In this document: positions 1 through 8,776 of the stretch, one piece after another | Layout of the letters: every line of letters begins with the position of its first letter | Position numbering within the stretch: position 1 is the first letter of the stretch | DNA from: Campylobacter concisus | GTDB taxonomy: Bacteria; Campylobacterota; Campylobacteria; Campylobacterales; Campylobacteraceae | Length of the DNA: 64,000 nucleotides | Assembly (NCBI RefSeq): GCF_001891085.1 | Contig: NZ_JXUP01000012.1 | Location: 1 to 64,000 of the forward strand | Direction: 5' to 3' | Program-made: the position numbers and the translations under genes | Notes under the pieces: model-generated | What the model saw: the letters and a program-made list of their open reading frames with translations, nothing else | Told to the model about the DNA's origin: nothing | The model's database searches: none

Positions 1-230
1 AAGTAATACTTCTTAAACTATCCTCTAAAGCTTCTTGTGCTTTTAGGAGGTGGTTGGTTAAGAGTCCCTCGATCTTGCCACCAAGCGGGCAGGCTTTAGG
101 TGAGTCAGAGTGGATCTTAAAAAGTTTTTCTTTATCATTTACTGCGTTAAAAATTTGAAGGAGGGTTAGGTGTTGGGGAGTATCACTGACTTGAGATGTG
201 GTGTTTGTTGGGCTTGGAGTGTTTAGGCAT
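1..230 (-). pseudogene. Partial, apparently frameshifted small gene running off the left edge
   Basis: Reading leftward from position 230 there is an ATG that overlaps the stop of the gene at 230-574 (TAATG coupling), but that frame stops after 15 codons. The next frame is open from there to the window edge and looks coding: it includes the stretch HLTLLQIFNAVNDKEKLFKI and ends at the edge after ALEDSLRSIT. Removing one base from the AAA run at 222-224 joins the ATG to the open frame. I do not recognise the family. It is either a gene broken by a one-base insertion or a sequence error; the true 3' end lies outside the window. Confidence 0.4.
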
Positions 231-574
231 TAAATAGTTATGTCAAGCATATGATGTTCGCTAGGCACTATTTCCTCATTATCTGCTATATCGTCCAAAT
301 CTTCCTCGTCACTATCTCTTGAATTTTGTTTTTCGCTCTCAAACTCACTTGCCTCTTCTTCATTTTTTTGGCGTTCATGTTCCTTTTCGGGGTCTATTTT
401 ATAAGACTCTTCCATCGGACGAACCTCTTTGATCTCTTCACTTTGCTGCGAGGCAAGCTCAGCTGCCATCAAAGATTGCATATCAAATCTAGCTTGTTGA
501 TTTGCATGCACTTGCGATACTACTGGGGCATTTTGATTTATAAAGTTACTATTTCCTAAAGGTGTTACAGCCAT
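230..574 (-). CDS. Conserved small acidic protein of unknown function (114 aa)
   Basis: I recognise no characterised domain. The protein starts MAVTPLGNSNFINQN, a beginning I associate with small conserved Campylobacter proteins, then becomes very rich in Glu, Asp and Lys (residues 45-105, charged and probably disordered or helical) and ends HHMLDITI. There is no signal peptide or membrane segment, so it is probably cytoplasmic. It lies 3 bases downstream of the NFACT gene and is probably co-transcribed with it; the small broken gene at 1-230 follows by stop-start overlap. Function is not assigned. Confidence 0.7.
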   Translation of the reverse strand: MAVTPLGNSNFINQNAPVVSQVHANQQARFDMQSLMAAELASQQSEEIKEVRPMEESYKIDPEKEHERQKNEEEASEFESEKQNSRDSDEEDLDDIADNEEIVPSEHHMLDITI

Positions 575-577
575 TTT

Positions 578-1900
578 TTAGCCTTTATTTATGATGATAG
601 TTTTATAGTTCGTATAAGTGACATTTGCTCCGTTTTCACGTTTTAAATTTTCACGCTTAGTATAGTCTACCTCATATCTACCGGCTCCCTTTACACTAAA
701 TTCCACGCAAAATTTAGCTGCCATCTCTAGCACATCTTCTGGCACTTTGCTCTTGTTTGTCTTGATGATGACGTGAGCGCTTGGGGCGTCTTTTAGATGA
801 AGCCAGATGTCATCTTTTTTAGCAAGATCAAGTAAATTTATATTGCCTTTTTCGTTTCTACCAACTAGTATTTTAAATTCTCTAACGTAAAAAATTTCAG
901 CATTTTCACTCACATCTTTTACATGACGTTCTCTTTGTTTTGCCTTGTTTTTTGGGCTTAAAATTTCAAGCTCATAAAGACTGCTCGCTTTTTTTAAAAG
1001 AGATTTTAGTCCTTTAAAAAACTCGATTTTTTCTTTTAAATTTCTCTTTTCTATATCTACACCAACGGCTTTTGCGCGAAGCTTTTTTGATCTTGCGTAA
1101 AATTCATTTGCACTATTTTTTGGTGTATCGCTAAGAGTTAGTTTTATCTCGTTGCCATCAAAATCTTTCAGACAAATTTCTCTCTCATAGCCCTTAAAAT
1201 TCCCCAGATTTGCAAGCAAAAGCGATCCTAAATTCGCAGCTTCTTCACTCTTTCTCATTAGCTCATCTTTGTCTTCAAGTGAGTTTAAAATTTCGCTCAT
1301 GCTACCTATCTTTTTTTGTACGCTTGCAAGCTTCGCCTCTTTTAAGCTAGCTATCCTGGACTCATTTACTCTAGCTGCTTCGCTTTTAAAAAATGCCTCA
1401 AAGTCAGTTATGGGCTCGCACATTTTTTCATTGATAGTGATAGCTGGAAGCTCTCTTAAAACTTCGCTAGTTTCTATCTTTCGGTAGCTATTATCGATGT
1501 GTCTTAACGCCTCGATTATCACGTTGTTTTCGTCAGTTATCACAGCATTTGTAAAGCGCCCAGTGAATTCAAGATAGAGGATAAAATTTTCACTTTTATA
1601 TGCGCCACTTTGCGTGCAGATAAATTTTAAAATTCTATTATCTTTTAAGCACTCAACGTTTTTTATATGCGAGGCGTTAAAGCGCTTTTTTAGGACATTA
1701 TCAAAAGGTGCTTGATAAATTTTTGCTTCTTTTAACTCGTCATCTTTGTAGATAGCAGAGTTTGATTTGTTTAGATCAAAGATGATCTTCTCACCATTAA
1801 ATTCGATTAAAATAGCCATATCATTAATGCGTTTTGCTTGGTTTATCTTTGTAAAATTTGATAAATAACTTGCTATTTGAACTAAATGTGCGTACTTCAT
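578..1900 (-). CDS. NFACT / RqcH family protein (fibronectin-binding-protein-A-like)
   Basis: A 440-residue member of the NFACT family, whose bacterial form RqcH binds stalled large ribosomal subunits and recruits tRNA-Ala to add C-terminal alanine tails to the trapped peptide. The N-terminal NFACT-N region covers roughly residues 1-180, a coiled linker about 190-300, and the NFACT-R (DUF814) domain the C-terminal third, with DIWLHLKDAPSAHVIIKT around residues 360-380. Some homologues are annotated as fibronectin-binding proteins; the cytoplasmic quality-control role is the better supported one for the family. The length is somewhat shorter than Firmicute RqcH (about 570). It heads a minus-strand unit with the 114-aa gene. 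In C. jejuni the homologue sits next to mobA-pldA; here 5 kb of other genes separates them. Confidence 0.8.
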   Translation of the reverse strand: MKYAHLVQIASYLSNFTKINQAKRINDMAILIEFNGEKIIFDLNKSNSAIYKDDELKEAKIYQAPFDNVLKKRFNASHIKNVECLKDNRILKFICTQSGAYKSENFILYLEFTGRFTNAVITDENNVIIEALRHIDNSYRKIETSEVLRELPAITINEKMCEPITDFEAFFKSEAARVNESRIASLKEAKLASVQKKIGSMSEILNSLEDKDELMRKSEEAANLGSLLLANLGNFKGYEREICLKDFDGNEIKLTLSDTPKNSANEFYARSKKLRAKAVGVDIEKRNLKEKIEFFKGLKSLLKKASSLYELEILSPKNKAKQRERHVKDVSENAEIFYVREFKILVGRNEKGNINLLDLAKKDDIWLHLKDAPSAHVIIKTNKSKVPEDVLEMAAKFCVEFSVKGAGRYEVDYTKRENLKRENGANVTYTNYKTIIINKG

Positions 1901-1906
1901 GTGGGG

Positions 1907-1912
1907 ATTATA
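1907..1912 (-). promoter_or_regulatory. Probable -10 box for the NFACT gene
   Basis: The minus strand reads GATATAATCC seven bases before the ATG region at 1900. TATAAT is a perfect sigma70 -10 box; Campylobacter promoters lack a strong -35, so none is expected. The very short leader is common in this genus. Inference from sequence only. Confidence 0.45.
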
Positions 1913-2084
1913 TCAGAAATGTTGCAAAAATGTTTTAATAAAAGCTTTATCGCTAGCTATGACAAGAATAGTAAAAATCTGTTTTCTGATCTATGTTTAA
2001 TTTTCCAAATGTTTTATTTGTAATGTTATTAAAATATAAATTTTTCGTAAATTTTTTTCATAAAAATTTAAAATATATTTTTAT

Positions 2085-2103
2085 ATAATGATAACTATTT
2101 TTA
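2085..2103 (+). promoter_or_regulatory. Fur box upstream of TonB-dependent receptor
   Basis: The sequence ATAATGATAACTATTTTTA lies 31 bases before the ATG at 2134. It matches the GATAATGATAATCATTATC Fur consensus well in its left two hexamers (ATAATGATAACTAT) and sits in a very AT-rich leader. Iron repression of the receptor is the expected outcome; this is inferred from the motif and gene type. Confidence 0.6.
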
Positions 2104-2133
2104 TAATATTAAATTTTCTTTAAGGGATGATAA

Positions 2134-4245
2134 ATGAATAAATTTCGCACTAGTGCGGTGCTTTGTTTTGCTATTTCTGCTTTAAATGCTACTGATGTAA
2201 GCTTAGATGGAATTAACATTGAAGATAGCGCAGATGACGGTTACAGAGCCACAACGAGTGAGGTTGGTAAAACCAATACGCCTATCTTAGAGATCCCGCA
2301 GACGGTAAACGTCGTAACCCAGCAGCAACTAAAGGATAAAAAGCCAGAGACTCTAGCTGAGAGCCTTCAAAACGTAAGCGGCGTTAGCTACGGAAACACC
2401 ACGGGCGGCATCTTTGACTCGATCATAAAAAGAGGATTTGGTGGCGGACGCGACGGCTCGATCATGCGAAACGGGGTGCCCGCTAGCGTCATGCATAGCT
2501 TTAACAAAACCGTAGAAAGCGTCGAAGTGCTAAAAGGCCCCTCTAGCTTGCTCTACGGCGCGCAAGAGCCAGGCGGCATCATAAATATGGTCACTAAAAA
2601 GCCAAAATACGACTTCTCAAACGAAATTTGGGCAGGCATCGGCAACCGCAACTACTGGAATACAGGCTTTGACACCACAGGACCTATTGCGGAGAGCGGG
2701 TTTGCATATAGATTTATATTTGATACTATGCAAAAGGACTACTGGAGAGAGTTTGGCGAATATAAAAACGTTCTCTTTGCACCCTCACTTTCGTATAAAG
2801 GCGATGATTACCGCATAAATTTGGCTTATGCGCACACACGCTCGACCGATCCGATTGACCGAGGCATGTATCTCATTCCAAGCACTGGCAAGCTACTACC
2901 CATAGATAAGAAAAGACGCCTTGACGAGCCATTTAATAAGCTAAAAACAAAGCTTGACACGCTAGATGTAAATTTTGAGAAAAATCTCGGCGAAAACTGG
3001 CTACTAAAGGGCGCTTATGCATTTTCTCGCTCAAAGCACGAGTATGGCCACATCAGGCTAATGAATGTATTAAATAATGGCACAGCAACTAGGCGAAACG
3101 AATATTACGACGGATTTATCCACCGCACACATGCTGGATCACTAAATTTAAACGGCTATGTTAAAACAGGTGAGATAGAACACAACTTGCTCTTTGGCAT
3201 CGACGCAAAGGAATACTACCGCTATAGACCAGGTGGCCTAAAAGATACGGGTAACCACTTAAGCATAAACATATATCATCCTATCTATGGAAGAGTAGGA
3301 CTACCAACTGCCAGGGAGTCAAGCATCCAGTACCAAAAGCTAAAAACTATCGGATTTTACGCACAAGATAGCATAAATTTAACTGAAAACTTAATCTACT
3401 CTTTAGGAACTAGGTATGAATACTACGACCAAGTAGCTCGCGGCACAACTAGTGGACCAAATAGCACAGATCAGCAAGATGGCAAATTTACGTGGCAAAC
3501 TGGGCTTTTATATCTACTAACGCCTCAGTGGTCGGTCTATACCAACTACGCACAAAGTTTCAATCCGCAAATGGCTATGAAAGGCGATATCGGCGATATA
3601 AAGCCTGAAGAGGGCAAAAGTGTCGAGCTGGGAACTAAATTTCAAAACGATAGCATAACGGCTAGCGCGGCGGTTTTTAATATCAATAAGAAAAACATCA
3701 TGCGCACCGTAAATAGCGTAAGTACGCCAGTGGGCGAGGCGCGCTCGAGAGGATTTGAGTTTGACTTTAACGGCCGCGTGACGCAAGGGCTAAGCGTGGG
3801 CGCTAGCTACGCATTCACAAAAACTGAGGTGCGAAAGGATAGCGGAGCGTTTGCCGTGCTAGTGGGCAAACCGCTAGAAGCAACGCCAAAGCACCAAGCT
3901 AGTCTCTTTGCCAACTACGACTTTAGCCACCTAGGCGCAAAAGGCCTAAGGATCGGTGGCGGAGCGAGGTACTTTGGCTCGTGGTACACCTATTACATGA
4001 AGACAGATTTATCTGCAGTACCAGCAGGAACGGCATTTAAGATGGATAGTGCAGTTGTTTATGATGCTTTCATCAGCTACGATACCAAGATCGCGGGCTA
4101 CGAGACGAATTTTTCATTTAACGTTAAAAACTTAACCGACAAGCTTTATTATACGTCCTCATCTACTGGTACGGATGCTAATATCATACCGATACAACCA
4201 GGCTATGCTCGTCAGTTTATGCTAACAGCTAGCGTTAAATTCTAA
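2134..4245 (+). CDS. TonB-dependent siderophore receptor
   Basis: A 703-residue outer-membrane receptor of the FhuE/FoxA/FpvA-like siderophore family, which imports ferric hydroxamate-type or similar chelates using TonB energy. Residues 1-19 form a signal peptide ending in LNA. The plug follows (about 50-170), with IPQTVNVVTQQQLKD, LAESLQNVSGVSYG and VEVLKGPSSLLYG, all typical of the family. The C-terminal barrel ends QPGYARQFMLTASVKF with the expected final aromatic residue. There is no N-terminal STN signalling domain. It is preceded by a Fur-like box and followed by a strong terminator, so it is monocistronic. Parts of the gene (about 2260-2660 and 3650-4000) are more GC-rich than the neighbours, as if acquired or recombined. 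The substrate cannot be told from sequence. Confidence 0.9.
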   Translation: MNKFRTSAVLCFAISALNATDVSLDGINIEDSADDGYRATTSEVGKTNTPILEIPQTVNVVTQQQLKDKKPETLAESLQNVSGVSYGNTTGGIFDSIIKRGFGGGRDGSIMRNGVPASVMHSFNKTVESVEVLKGPSSLLYGAQEPGGIINMVTKKPKYDFSNEIWAGIGNRNYWNTGFDTTGPIAESGFAYRFIFDTMQKDYWREFGEYKNVLFAPSLSYKGDDYRINLAYAHTRSTDPIDRGMYLIPSTGKLLPIDKKRRLDEPFNKLKTKLDTLDVNFEKNLGENWLLKGAYAFSRSKHEYGHIRLMNVLNNGTATRRNEYYDGFIHRTHAGSLNLNGYVKTGEIEHNLLFGIDAKEYYRYRPGGLKDTGNHLSINIYHPIYGRVGLPTARESSIQYQKLKTIGFYAQDSINLTENLIYSLGTRYEYYDQVARGTTSGPNSTDQQDGKFTWQTGLLYLLTPQWSVYTNYAQSFNPQMAMKGDIGDIKPEEGKSVELGTKFQNDSITASAAVFNINKKNIMRTVNSVSTPVGEARSRGFEFDFNGRVTQGLSVGASYAFTKTEVRKDSGAFAVLVGKPLEATPKHQASLFANYDFSHLGAKGLRIGGGARYFGSWYTYYMKTDLSAVPAGTAFKMDSAVVYDAFISYDTKIAGYETNFSFNVKNLTDKLYYTSSSTGTDANIIPIQPGYARQFMLTASVKF

Positions 4246-4280
4246 ATTTACTAGGCCTTTTGGCTTAGTAAATTTTCTTT
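4244..4280 (+). terminator. Rho-independent terminator after the TonB receptor
   Basis: An inverted repeat of 13 base pairs, AATTTACTAGGCC with loop TTTT and GGCTTAGTAAATT (one G-T pair), is followed by TTC-TTT. It begins at the receptor stop codon and separates the receptor from leuC. Confidence 0.75.
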
Positions 4281-4298
4281 AAATTTAGCAATTTTCGT

Positions 4299-4304
4299 TA
4301 AAAT
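4299..4304 (+). promoter_or_regulatory. Probable -10 box for leuC
   Basis: TTTTCGTTAAAATCG has the T-rich run and TAAAAT -10 typical of Campylobacter sigma70 promoters and lies about 25 bases before the leuC ATG, just after the upstream terminator. Confidence 0.4.
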
Positions 4305-4328
4305 CGCCTCAAAATTTAAAGGAAATTT

Positions 4329-5594
4329 ATGAAACAAACTATCACCGAGAAAATATTTTCAGATCACGTTGGCAAAGAGGTAAGCGCAGGAGAGATCATC
4401 GAAAGTAAGATCGATATGATCATAGGCAACGACATCACGACACCTATTTCGATCAAGCAGTTTGAGCGAAGCGGCGCTAAAAAGCTAGCCAACCCAGACG
4501 GCTTTGCCATCGTTATGGATCACTACATCCCGACAAAAGATATCTTAAGCGCCAACCAAGCCAAAATTTCACGCGAATTTGCCTATAAACACGACCTTAA
4601 AAACTATTTTGATGAAAAAGATATGGGCATCGAGCACGCGCTTTTGCCTGAAAAGGGGCTAGTCATCCCAGGTGACGTCATCATCGGCGCAGACAGCCAC
4701 ACCTGTACACACGGCGCTCTTGGAGCATTTAGCACCGGCATGGGTAGCACCGACCTAGCTTATGCGATGATTACTGGTAAAAACTGGTTTAAAGTGCCTG
4801 AAAGCATCAAGGTCATATTTAAAGGTAAGCTTGATAAGCACGTCTACGGCAAGGATCTCATCCTTGAGATCATCCGCCAAATAGGCGTTGATGGTGCACT
4901 TTACAAGGCGCTTGAGTTTAGCGGTGAGGTGATAGAGGGCCTTAGTATGGATGATAGATTTTCAATGTGCAACATGGCGATCGAGGCTGGTGCAAAGAGC
5001 GGTATCATCGCGGTTGATGAGATCACAAAAGAGTTTTTGAAAGATAAAAATTTACGCGATAAACCAAAATTTTTCTACTCAGACGAGAGCGCAAAATACG
5101 ACAAAATTTTAGAGATCGATGTGACCAATCTTGATCCAGTCATCGCATATCCATTTTTACCAAGCAACGGCAAGAGCGTAAGACAAGCGGTTCGTGACGA
5201 TTTAGCCATTGATCAAGCATTTATCGGTTCATGTACGAATGGCCGTCTAAGCGACCTACGTATCGCAGCACAAATTTTAAAAGGCAAAAAAGTATCCCGT
5301 AAAACAAGGCTCATCATCACTCCAGCGACGCAAAAGATCGCAAGGGCTGCCGAAAAAGAGGGACTAATCGATATTTTCATTGATGCAGGAGCGGTCGTGA
5401 GCAATCCAACATGTGGCGCTTGTCTTGGCGGATATATGGGAATTTTAGGCGCAAATGAGCGCTGTATCTCAACAACAAATAGAAATTTTGTCGGACGTAT
5501 GGGCGATAGAACGAGTGAAATTTATCTAGCTAACTCAGCAGTTGTGGCGGCTTCAGCCATAGCAGGTAAAATCGCCGATCCAAGGGACTTATAA
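4329..5594 (+). CDS. leuC: 3-isopropylmalate dehydratase large subunit
   Basis: The large subunit of isopropylmalate isomerase, which converts 2- to 3-isopropylmalate in leucine synthesis together with LeuD. At 421 residues it matches the short archaeal/epsilonproteobacterial LeuC type, not the 466-residue enterobacterial one. Visible aconitase-superfamily motifs are GADSHTCTHGALGAFSTGMG (about residues 117-136), FIGSCTNGR with the first cluster cysteine (about 299-307), and NPTCGACLGG with the other two [4Fe-4S] ligands (about 360-369). RBS AAAGGAAA precedes the ATG. leuD, leuA and leuB are not in the window, so the leu genes are dispersed. A homoaconitase role is the main alternative and is less likely here. 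Confidence 0.9.
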   Translation: MKQTITEKIFSDHVGKEVSAGEIIESKIDMIIGNDITTPISIKQFERSGAKKLANPDGFAIVMDHYIPTKDILSANQAKISREFAYKHDLKNYFDEKDMGIEHALLPEKGLVIPGDVIIGADSHTCTHGALGAFSTGMGSTDLAYAMITGKNWFKVPESIKVIFKGKLDKHVYGKDLILEIIRQIGVDGALYKALEFSGEVIEGLSMDDRFSMCNMAIEAGAKSGIIAVDEITKEFLKDKNLRDKPKFFYSDESAKYDKILEIDVTNLDPVIAYPFLPSNGKSVRQAVRDDLAIDQAFIGSCTNGRLSDLRIAAQILKGKKVSRKTRLIITPATQKIARAAEKEGLIDIFIDAGAVVSNPTCGACLGGYMGILGANERCISTTNRNFVGRMGDRTSEIYLANSAVVAASAIAGKIADPRDL

Positions 5595-5602
5595 AAAATA
5601 AT

Positions 5603-6071
5603 ATGGATAGTTTGATATCTGACTTATTGAAAATTGTACTTGGTGCAGTCTTAACAATGTGTGCGCAATGGGTGTATGCTAATCTAAACACGAAAAAAAG
5701 AGAAAAATAAACTCAGGCGACAAAAGCTAGAGGAAGCGTTTATTATAGTTGGGGATATTTTAGGGGGAATACATTACAAAGTAGCTTTGTTGATAAATCC
5801 AAATTTAAATATAGAAAATCCAAAATTTGAAATTGGTAAATTACACCCGCTTATCAGTTTTTACGCACCAGAACTGCAAGAGGACTATAAGGATTTTATG
5901 TCCACGTATCAAGAATTCGGTCCGCTTATCCTAAACAAATTCAGAACTTTAGATAGTGATGACAAAAGAATAGAGGCAACAACTGAGGAGCTAGTGCAAA
6001 TGATCTTTTCGCTAAGCTCAAAAGGCAATATAATTAAAGAAAAGTTAGCCAAAATAGCGCAAACACTATAA
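5603..6071 (+). pseudogene. Frameshifted membrane-anchored protein of unknown function
   Basis: Two open frames fit together as one gene. The first (5603-5710, 35 codons) is a short N-terminus with a membrane segment, IVLGAVLTMCAQWVYA, followed by a basic stretch NLNTKKREK. Past the A7 run at 5693-5699 the other frame continues with NKLRRQKLEEAFIIVGDILG and runs to 6071, ending LAKIAQTL. Removing one A from the run fuses them into about 155 residues: one membrane anchor, a basic coil, then a soluble helical domain. The 94-codon frame has no good ATG of its own (TTG at 5787 only), which supports the fused model. Family unknown; the shape resembles small phage-like or accessory membrane proteins. 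The break could be real, phase-variable or a sequence error. Confidence 0.55.
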
Positions 6072-6136
6072 ATTAGTTGTTGCGGCGAAGCAAATAATGT
6101 TTTATTGTAAAATCGCCACAATAACTAAATGGTGCA

Positions 6137-6393
6137 TTAAAACGCTGTTATTGTAGCCAAAAGACCAAAGATTATGCCTGGAAAGTTTGCGGCAGAAAGT
6201 GGATAGTCTTTTTTAGCTTTTAATAGGCCGTAACTTGTCCATATTGTGCAGTTTAGCGCAGCCGCTAGTGGCTGTATAAAAGGCGTTTTGTTACCGTTAA
6301 GGTTGCCCATTATTTGTGGGATGTATGAAAAGTACATAACAACTGATAGGCATGTGCCGATCCAGCCTAAAATTTGTAGATTTTTTCGCTCAT
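6137..6393 (-). pseudogene. SemiSWEET sugar transporter gene with a one-base frameshift
   Basis: SemiSWEETs are about 85-residue, three-helix sugar transporters that work as dimers and carry a PQ motif. Reading on the minus strand, AAGGAG precedes an ATG at 6393 that starts MSEK but hits a stop after eight codons. The adjacent frame carries the whole family pattern: LGWIGTCLSVVMYFSYIPQI (helix 1 with the PQ motif), NKTPFIQPLAAALNCTIWTS (helix 2) and SAANFPGIIFGLLATITAF (helix 3). Adding one base to the A6 run (T6 on the plus strand, 6381-6386) restores an 84-86-residue SemiSWEET. An ATG-initiated 66-residue piece (start 6337) would lack most of helix 1. Probably disrupted, or translated by slippage. 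Confidence 0.75.
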
Positions 6394-6521
6394 TGCTTCT
6401 CCTTAAATAAAAGCGCCATTATATCTTTTTTTAATCATAGCAAGCAAATGGATAAAATGGCCATGATTTTTACTGCGATTAAGATGGTTTTAGTAAAATT
6501 GAGCATTTTAAAAGGATAAAA

Positions 6522-7010
6522 ATGCCAGATATAGTATATGACAAAGCAAAATGGCACTGGGGTGCGAAAGATGCGCCGACTGATATACCGCATGAAAACG
6601 GTGCGACACACATTGCATTTTTCTTTCGCTGGTGCATGGAACACAAATTTTATTCAAAGGAATTTGCGGCAGATTTTGCGGATGATATAGCACAGATGGA
6701 TGAAAATTTTAACTATCGTCAGTATCTTTTTGACGCTATGGACGGCGTACTTGGAAGCGCGGAGCTAAATACTGCTGGTAAAGCCTTTGCAAAAGCTTAC
6801 TATACGACTGATCGGACAAAATTTGCCAAAATGTATGGTTGGTATTTGCAGGATTATACGGATTTTGTTTCGAAAAAATTTGGTGAAAAATACTTTGATA
6901 ACGCCTATTTTTATATAGAAAACTCACAAGAAAACTATGCCTTGATCAAAGCTATCATTGATCGTCGCTACGAAGAATTTTTAACAATGAAAAGGGCAAG
7001 GCAGGCTTAA
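6522..7010 (+). CDS. DUF7832-like protein of unknown function
   Basis: A 162-residue soluble protein with no signal peptide or membrane segment. The N-terminus has KWHWGAKDAPTDIPHENGAT followed by HIAFFFRWCMEHKF, a pattern I associate with the DUF7832 family (KxHxG...ENAATHIG..LxWC), whose members occur singly and also among polymorphic-toxin immunity genes. The rest is helical and aromatic-rich (KMYGWYLQDYTDF). It is preceded by AAAAGGATAAAA and stands alone between the broken SemiSWEET gene and mobA. No toxin gene is visible beside it. The family assignment is from memory of the motif, and function is unknown. Confidence 0.6.
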   Translation: MPDIVYDKAKWHWGAKDAPTDIPHENGATHIAFFFRWCMEHKFYSKEFAADFADDIAQMDENFNYRQYLFDAMDGVLGSAELNTAGKAFAKAYYTTDRTKFAKMYGWYLQDYTDFVSKKFGEKYFDNAYFYIENSQENYALIKAIIDRRYEEFLTMKRARQA

Positions 7011-7114
7011 ATTTTACAAGTAGCATAAACAAAAATAAATTTTTATCGCATATTTTTGGTAGATCAAAGCCGCTTTTAGCTAAATTTAGCCTCATAACTT
7101 TCTTAAGGGAAAAG

Positions 7115-7690
7115 ATGCAAACTTGCGTGATTTTAGCAGGTGGCAAAAGCTCACGTATGGGGCAAGATAAGACACTTTTGCCATTTGGTGGTTTTAAGAC
7201 GCTTACTCATTATGAGGTTGCGAAATTTAGCAAAGCTTTTGACGAAGTTTATGTAAGCTCAAAATTTGAGAAATTTAGCCCGCCACTAAAGCTTATAAAA
7301 GATGAAAATAGCGATAGCTATTCGCCAATGCTCGCACTTTACTCCATTCTTAAAAATTTTGATCATAGCATTTTTGTGATACCAGCTGATATGCCATTTT
7401 TTGATCTTTCTAGCCTTAAAGAGCTTGCTAAATTTAAAGATGAATTTGATATGGTTGTGGCCAGTGATAATGAGCACATTCACTCGCTTTGTGGTTTTTT
7501 TAGCCCAAGGCTTGTCACTTTGGCTCATGAGTTTTATTTAAAAAATGAGCATAAAATCGGACTTTTGAGAAAAAGCTGTAAATGCAAAGTCGTAAATTTT
7601 AAAGATAGTGAGCAGTTTTTTAATGTAAATTTCCCTGACGAATACGAAATGGCAAAGAAAATCCAAGAAAAGAAGATAAATGATGAGTAA
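7115..7690 (+). CDS. mobA: Molybdenum cofactor guanylyltransferase
   Basis: MobA joins GMP to molybdopterin to form the guanine dinucleotide cofactor that DMSO-reductase-family enzymes need (for example the tetrathionate reductase encoded at 12.3 kb). The nucleotide-binding signature is at the start, ILAGGKSSRMGQDK (residues 6-19), followed by a Rossmann-like nucleotidyltransferase fold with FVIPADMPFF near residue 88 supplying the acidic metal-binding residues. At 191 residues it has the normal family length. It overlaps pldA by 11 bases, so the two are translationally linked, the same order as in C. jejuni. Confidence 0.92.
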   Translation: MQTCVILAGGKSSRMGQDKTLLPFGGFKTLTHYEVAKFSKAFDEVYVSSKFEKFSPPLKLIKDENSDSYSPMLALYSILKNFDHSIFVIPADMPFFDLSSLKELAKFKDEFDMVVASDNEHIHSLCGFFSPRLVTLAHEFYLKNEHKIGLLRKSCKCKVVNFKDSEQFFNVNFPDEYEMAKKIQEKKINDE

Positions 7691-8648
7691 AATTTTATTA
7701 TTTTTAAGCCTTGGTCTTAGTTTTTTGATGGCAAGTGGGCTGGATGATTTTAAAAGAGCACAAGAGTTGGAGCAAAGTGGCGACATAAAGGCTGCGATGC
7801 AAATTTATAAAGAGCTAGCCAAAGGCTCTTTAAACGAGCAAGAAGCGATACAAAATGTGCAAGCAAGTGAGCCAGTACCAAGAGAGGCAAAGCTAAAGCA
7901 AGCCGATCTTTTAAGAGAAGATAAAAGTGGTAAAAATTTACAAAATGCGCTTGGTATCGAGCTTTATAAATTTAACTACCTTTTGCCAGTAACTTATGCC
8001 AAAAATGCGCCAAACGATGAGCGAAAGAGCATTGAAACTAAGTTTCAAATAAGCCTTGCAAAGCCGTTATTTTATGACCTGTTTGGATTTAGAGAGAGCC
8101 TTGTGGCAGCCTACACGCAGACATCTTGGTGGCAGATAACAAGAACTTCAGCGCCATTTCGTGAAACGAACTATCAGCCAGAAATTTTTCTAAATTTTGC
8201 TTCGCCAAAATATTTGGATCAAATAGGTGTTAAAAACCTAAAATTTGGACTTTTGCATGAGTCAAATGGACGAGATGGTAGCAATTCAAGAAGCTGGAAT
8301 AGAGCTTATGTGCAAAGTGATTTTGTTTTTGGCAAGCTTAGCATTTCGCCAAGAGCTTGGATGGTAGTAGGCAATAAGGGCGATAATAAAGATATATTAA
8401 AATACATCGGGCATGGCGATGTAAGGCTTAGCTACAACCTTAATGATCACATTTTTAGCCTAATGCTAAGAAATAACTTACATTTTGATAAAACAAATAA
8501 GGGTGCTGCTGAAATTTCATATATGTTTCCTATCTTCTCAACCGGAGTTTATGGCTATTTGCAGTATTTTACGGGATATGGCGAGAGTTTGATTGATTAT
8601 AATAGGCATACTGATAAATTTGGTCTTGGTTTTGTTATTTTAAAATAA
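7680..8648 (+). CDS. pldA: Outer-membrane phospholipase A1
   Basis: OMPLA hydrolyses phospholipids that reach the outer leaflet of the outer membrane and has been linked to haemolysis in Campylobacter. An N-terminal signal peptide (about 1-19, ILLFLSLGLSFLMASG) is followed by an acidic/helical extension and then the barrel. The catalytic block is HESNGRDGSNSRSWNRAY (about residues 192-209), containing the His and Ser of the H-S-N triad and the conserved NGRDGSxSRSWNR. Length 322 residues, normal for epsilonproteobacterial PldA. Two adjacent ATGs (7680, 7683) could be the start. It overlaps the end of mobA. Confidence 0.93.
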   Translation: MMSKILLFLSLGLSFLMASGLDDFKRAQELEQSGDIKAAMQIYKELAKGSLNEQEAIQNVQASEPVPREAKLKQADLLREDKSGKNLQNALGIELYKFNYLLPVTYAKNAPNDERKSIETKFQISLAKPLFYDLFGFRESLVAAYTQTSWWQITRTSAPFRETNYQPEIFLNFASPKYLDQIGVKNLKFGLLHESNGRDGSNSRSWNRAYVQSDFVFGKLSISPRAWMVVGNKGDNKDILKYIGHGDVRLSYNLNDHIFSLMLRNNLHFDKTNKGAAEISYMFPIFSTGVYGYLQYFTGYGESLIDYNRHTDKFGLGFVILK

Positions 8649-8776
8649 GCTAAAAATTTTGAACTTATAAAATGGCTAAATTTAGGCAAATAATTATAAA
8701 TTTACTCAAATATGTCAAAAAAATTTAATTAATCAAAAAACTTAAAAATATTAGAAAAAATACAAGCAAATTTTGC

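Noticed and set aside
5213-5404. Alternative small minus-strand gene in leuC
   Set aside because: Pure antisense of the conserved FIGSCTNGR region of leuC.
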